Assembly (NCBI GenBank): GCA_007571095.1
Contig: RKSB01000077.1
Location: 1-6,995, forward strand
Origin: K189A clade bacterium
GTDB lineage: Bacteria; Pseudomonadota; Gammaproteobacteria; Pseudomonadales; Azotimanducaceae
Length of the DNA: 6,995 bases
Direction of reading: 5' to 3'
Part shown: positions 6,401 to 6,995 of the stretch, piece by piece
How positions within the stretch are numbered: the stretch's first letter is position 1
How the letters are laid out: each line of letters begins with the position of its first letter
Position numbers and translations under genes: made by a program
Notes under the pieces: generated by a model
Database searches by the model: none
The model's input: only the letters and a program-made list of their open reading frames with translations
Told to the model about the DNA's origin: nothing

Positions 6401-6995
6401 TCGTCGGTTGAGTTGGGGGCAACGAAGGTCGGCCGCTCGGTTTTGGCACCCATCAGGTCAACAGTCAGTGTCTGACCGGAGGCTGGACTCCAGGCCCATG
6501 TCAGGCTCGTTCCTTCAGGATCCATTGATTCCGAGCCGTTCAGTGCGACAAGGGCACCTTCTCTTGCGGTCAAATCGTCTCCCGCATTCGCCAATGGCCA
6601 ATTGTCCTCGGCCATTACGCTGATTATGACGGTATCAGTGTCTGCGTTGCGTTCGGGATCTGTAACCGTGAGTACAAAGGTGAGTTCATATTTGCTGGTT
6701 CGGTTGGGGGCGATAAAGGTGGGTTCCTCAGGCGAGGCCGGTGCGAGTGTGCTTAAAGTGATTCCTGAAGGGGTCGTCCAGGTATAGGTGAGGACATCAT
6801 TGTCGGGGTCTGACCCTGAACCTCGAAGAGTGACGGTGTCGTTCTCATTGACGGACTGATCCTCGCCGGCGCTGGCCATCGGCTCATCATCATTGTTGAC
6901 GGTGATGGCGATCGCATCGGTGACCGTCTGGGCCGCATCAGCGACTGAGAGCGTCAGGTTGACGGTGTAGTTCTCCGGTGCCAGCGGGGCGGTGA
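3463..6995 (-). CDS. large PKD/Ig-repeat autotransporter adhesin (5' end beyond window)
   Basis: The frame is open from the right edge to TGA 3465-3463, 1176 visible codons. Numbering from the internal Met at 6879, which is not the start because 38 codons before it continue the repeat pattern, there is one partial and seven complete repeats (to about residue 700). A helical linker follows (about 703-725, DILPEIMAAVSRDLNSIVSE), then a conserved SSF segment (766-768) and a beta-barrel from about 779 to the end. The barrel has TLWGRSSFRS, LYSFQLGMD, HPYFS, SLWGSAGMGEGE and alternating hydrophobic strands, and it ends in RVQWNF, a C-terminal aromatic as recognised by the BAM machinery. This is the layout of type V autotransporters: the barrel sits in the outer membrane, the linker helix spans it and the repeats face outward, typically for adhesion. 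Only two cysteines are visible (726 and 782). The target and the N-terminal signal peptide cannot be seen. Confidence 0.88.
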   Translation of the reverse strand, partial: TAPLAPENYTVNLTLSVADAAQTVTDAIAITVNNDDEPMASAGEDQSVNENDTVTLRGSGSDPDNDVLTYTWTTPSGITLSTLAPASPEEPTFIAPNRTSKYELTFVLTVTDPERNADTDTVIISVMAEDNWPLANAGDDLTAREGALVALNGSESMDPEGTSLTWAWSPASGQTLTVDLMGAKTERPTFVAPNSTDDYTLRFVLAVSDGKTPSIDRVAVRVLADNDPPIAEAGPDQAGIHEGTRVTLDGSKSMDPEGESLTWSWTQADNETVRVNLANTSAPKPAFIAPQRSANYSVSFVLTVSDGKSTDTDTVVVSILARDDPPVAEAGDDQNANEGDRVILDGTGSSNPEGGTLTYAWRQVAGDVVRASLQDFTSESPAFIAPNKASDYEVSFVLRVTDGGGNPHSDTVTVFVAADEDDPVAHAGSGLIVNGGDKVTLNGSESIDPEGGALTFSWKQRANDAVRVALSRGSTDSPTFVAPDLSTFYTLGFELTVTDSTGRTGAAEVMVTVGALIANAGPDMTVNEGDTVTLDGSRSRDFLDREFGYSWSQLTTDESLLVTPMNARTRASVSLTNARTKAPLSLTNARTEAPVFEAPDRTADYTLRFLLTLTSADGSMVTDDVAVRVRADNDLPIADAGPDLARVVNPSGNTQVTLDGSDSYDPENSNLTYTWRQVSSNSIRPVLSADNVARPTFIVPALSTNEVLVFVLEVTDEDGFVSAPDTVSIGIALNDTDIHTDILPEIMAAVSRDLNSIVSERATCKKSNALLVGGHSSWAGLLKQSASEYAGTRRMDPLSLLENSSFNLVLGEQPRRSFGCRLTLWGRSSFRSISSQSDKEEAVEKDHEGQLYSFQLGMDTSVNERSLIGGMINVTFGEFDHNQADTRSVYELELTSLHPYFSLSSGNGKVSLWGSAGMGEGETTIKSEKTADRKSDLEMLSWSLGASLSLFRIRSTTFSFEAEISGTQVDVSSANLPETLGLESMRKLLLIKASGQRARNTGTEFSQNLLIGYFSEGGDARLEQGLELVAEVGYRPKWGRLEFSFRGLTDGENYTEWGVAGLLQFDFISSSRWHLSLKPGYGAPPTDLKSNATRLWKEGLTPERRQQGMRLFTNLDYTFSSARGPLTPYFESTLKQSDSTYTVGIRWQPLSPLKFDLGHTLSNTDEKLLMRVQWNF
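3466..4779 (-). other. autotransporter linker and beta-barrel region of the adhesin
   Basis: Residues 701-1138 from the Met at 6879. An amphipathic helix-like stretch (about 703-725) and a short conserved region lead into about 360 residues of alternating polar/hydrophobic strands rich in G, S and aromatics, closing with a terminal Phe. That size matches autotransporter translocator domains plus linker. Charged stretches such as SSQSDKEEAVEKDHE (796-810) fit surface or periplasmic loops between strands. Confidence 0.8.
4780..6995 (-). repeat. array of seven-plus PKD/Ig-like domain repeats in the adhesin
   Basis: Each unit begins with A-x-A-G-x-D-x-x-x-x-E-G-x-x-V-x-L-x-G-S, continues with D-P-E-x-x-x-L-T-Y-x-W and P-x-F-x-A-P, and closes with F-x-L-x-V-x-D. 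Approximate spans are 6595-6879, 6307-6594, 6016-6306, 5725-6015, 5446-5724, 5086-5445 and 4780-5085, with a partial unit at 6880-6995. Lengths are 93-102 residues except the sixth (120), lengthened by a minisatellite. Units are joined by acidic linkers such as ADNDPP or ARDDPP. The pattern is that of K319L/PKD-like Ig folds in bacterial surface proteins. DNA similarity between units makes recombination possible. Confidence 0.88.
5212..5310 (-). repeat. 33-bp in-frame minisatellite, three units, inside repeat 6
   Basis: The three units are 5278-5310, 5245-5277 and 5212-5244. They encode VTPMNARTRAS, VSLTNARTKAP and LSLTNARTEAP (residues 524-556 from the Met at 6879). The last two units agree at 30 of 33 bases; the first agrees with its neighbour at about 24 of 33. 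The third unit occupies the place of the usual segment before P-x-F-x-A-P, so the first two look like insertions made by slippage or unequal exchange. The 33-nt period keeps the frame. Confidence 0.92.

Noticed and set aside
6753..6879. ATG at 6879 as the start of the surface-protein gene
   Set aside because: The frame stays open to the window edge and the 38 codons before it (ending in ITVNNDDEP) continue the same repeat, so it is an internal Met.
4780..6995. Regular repeats as a CRISPR array
   Set aside because: The period is about 290 bp, the repeats are protein-level Ig-like domains in one open frame, and there are no short identical repeats with unique spacers.

Overview
The window suggests a gammaproteobacterium, possibly a marine or lipid-metabolising one. 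It has moderate GC content, short intergenic gaps, TesB and ACAD10/11-type lipid enzymes, and a large outer-membrane protein whose barrel ends in phenylalanine. No gene here fixes the genus, so this is inference from protein families only.

Layout. Positions 2-145 (+) hold the last 47 codons of an AMP-forming acyl-CoA synthetase. It converges on three minus-strand genes which, read right to left, are an APH-fold phosphotransferase of the ACAD10/11 type (2954-1908), a TesB-type acyl-CoA thioesterase II (1729-854) and a stand-alone ClpP-family peptidase (801-190). The spacing (178 and 52 nt) allows one operon. The phosphotransferase/tesB gap and the first 25 codons of tesB form an old 119-bp tandem duplication. 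Its upstream copy is a frameshifted remnant of the tesB start.

Positions 2955-3462 are a 508-bp stretch with no convincing gene. It should carry the promoter of the minus-strand trio and the end of the next transcript; only weak hairpins and a weak promoter-like match are visible.

From 3463 to the right edge (-) runs the 3' part of a very large gene. The visible 1176 codons encode one partial and seven complete PKD/Ig-like repeats of about 95-120 residues, a helical linker and an autotransporter-type beta-barrel. It is probably a type V-secreted surface adhesin. The reading frame is still open at the window edge, so its start, signal peptide and any further repeats are missing. Repeat 6 contains a threefold 33-bp in-frame minisatellite.

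How the genes fit together. The synthetase makes acyl-CoAs, TesB hydrolyses them, and the phosphotransferase belongs to a family tied to hydroxyacyl-CoA breakdown, so the left part looks like an acyl-CoA handling locus. The ClpP-like peptidase has no visible unfoldase partner. The adhesin appears to be a separate unit. I see no CRISPR array, tRNA, rRNA, insertion sequence or recognisable defence system.
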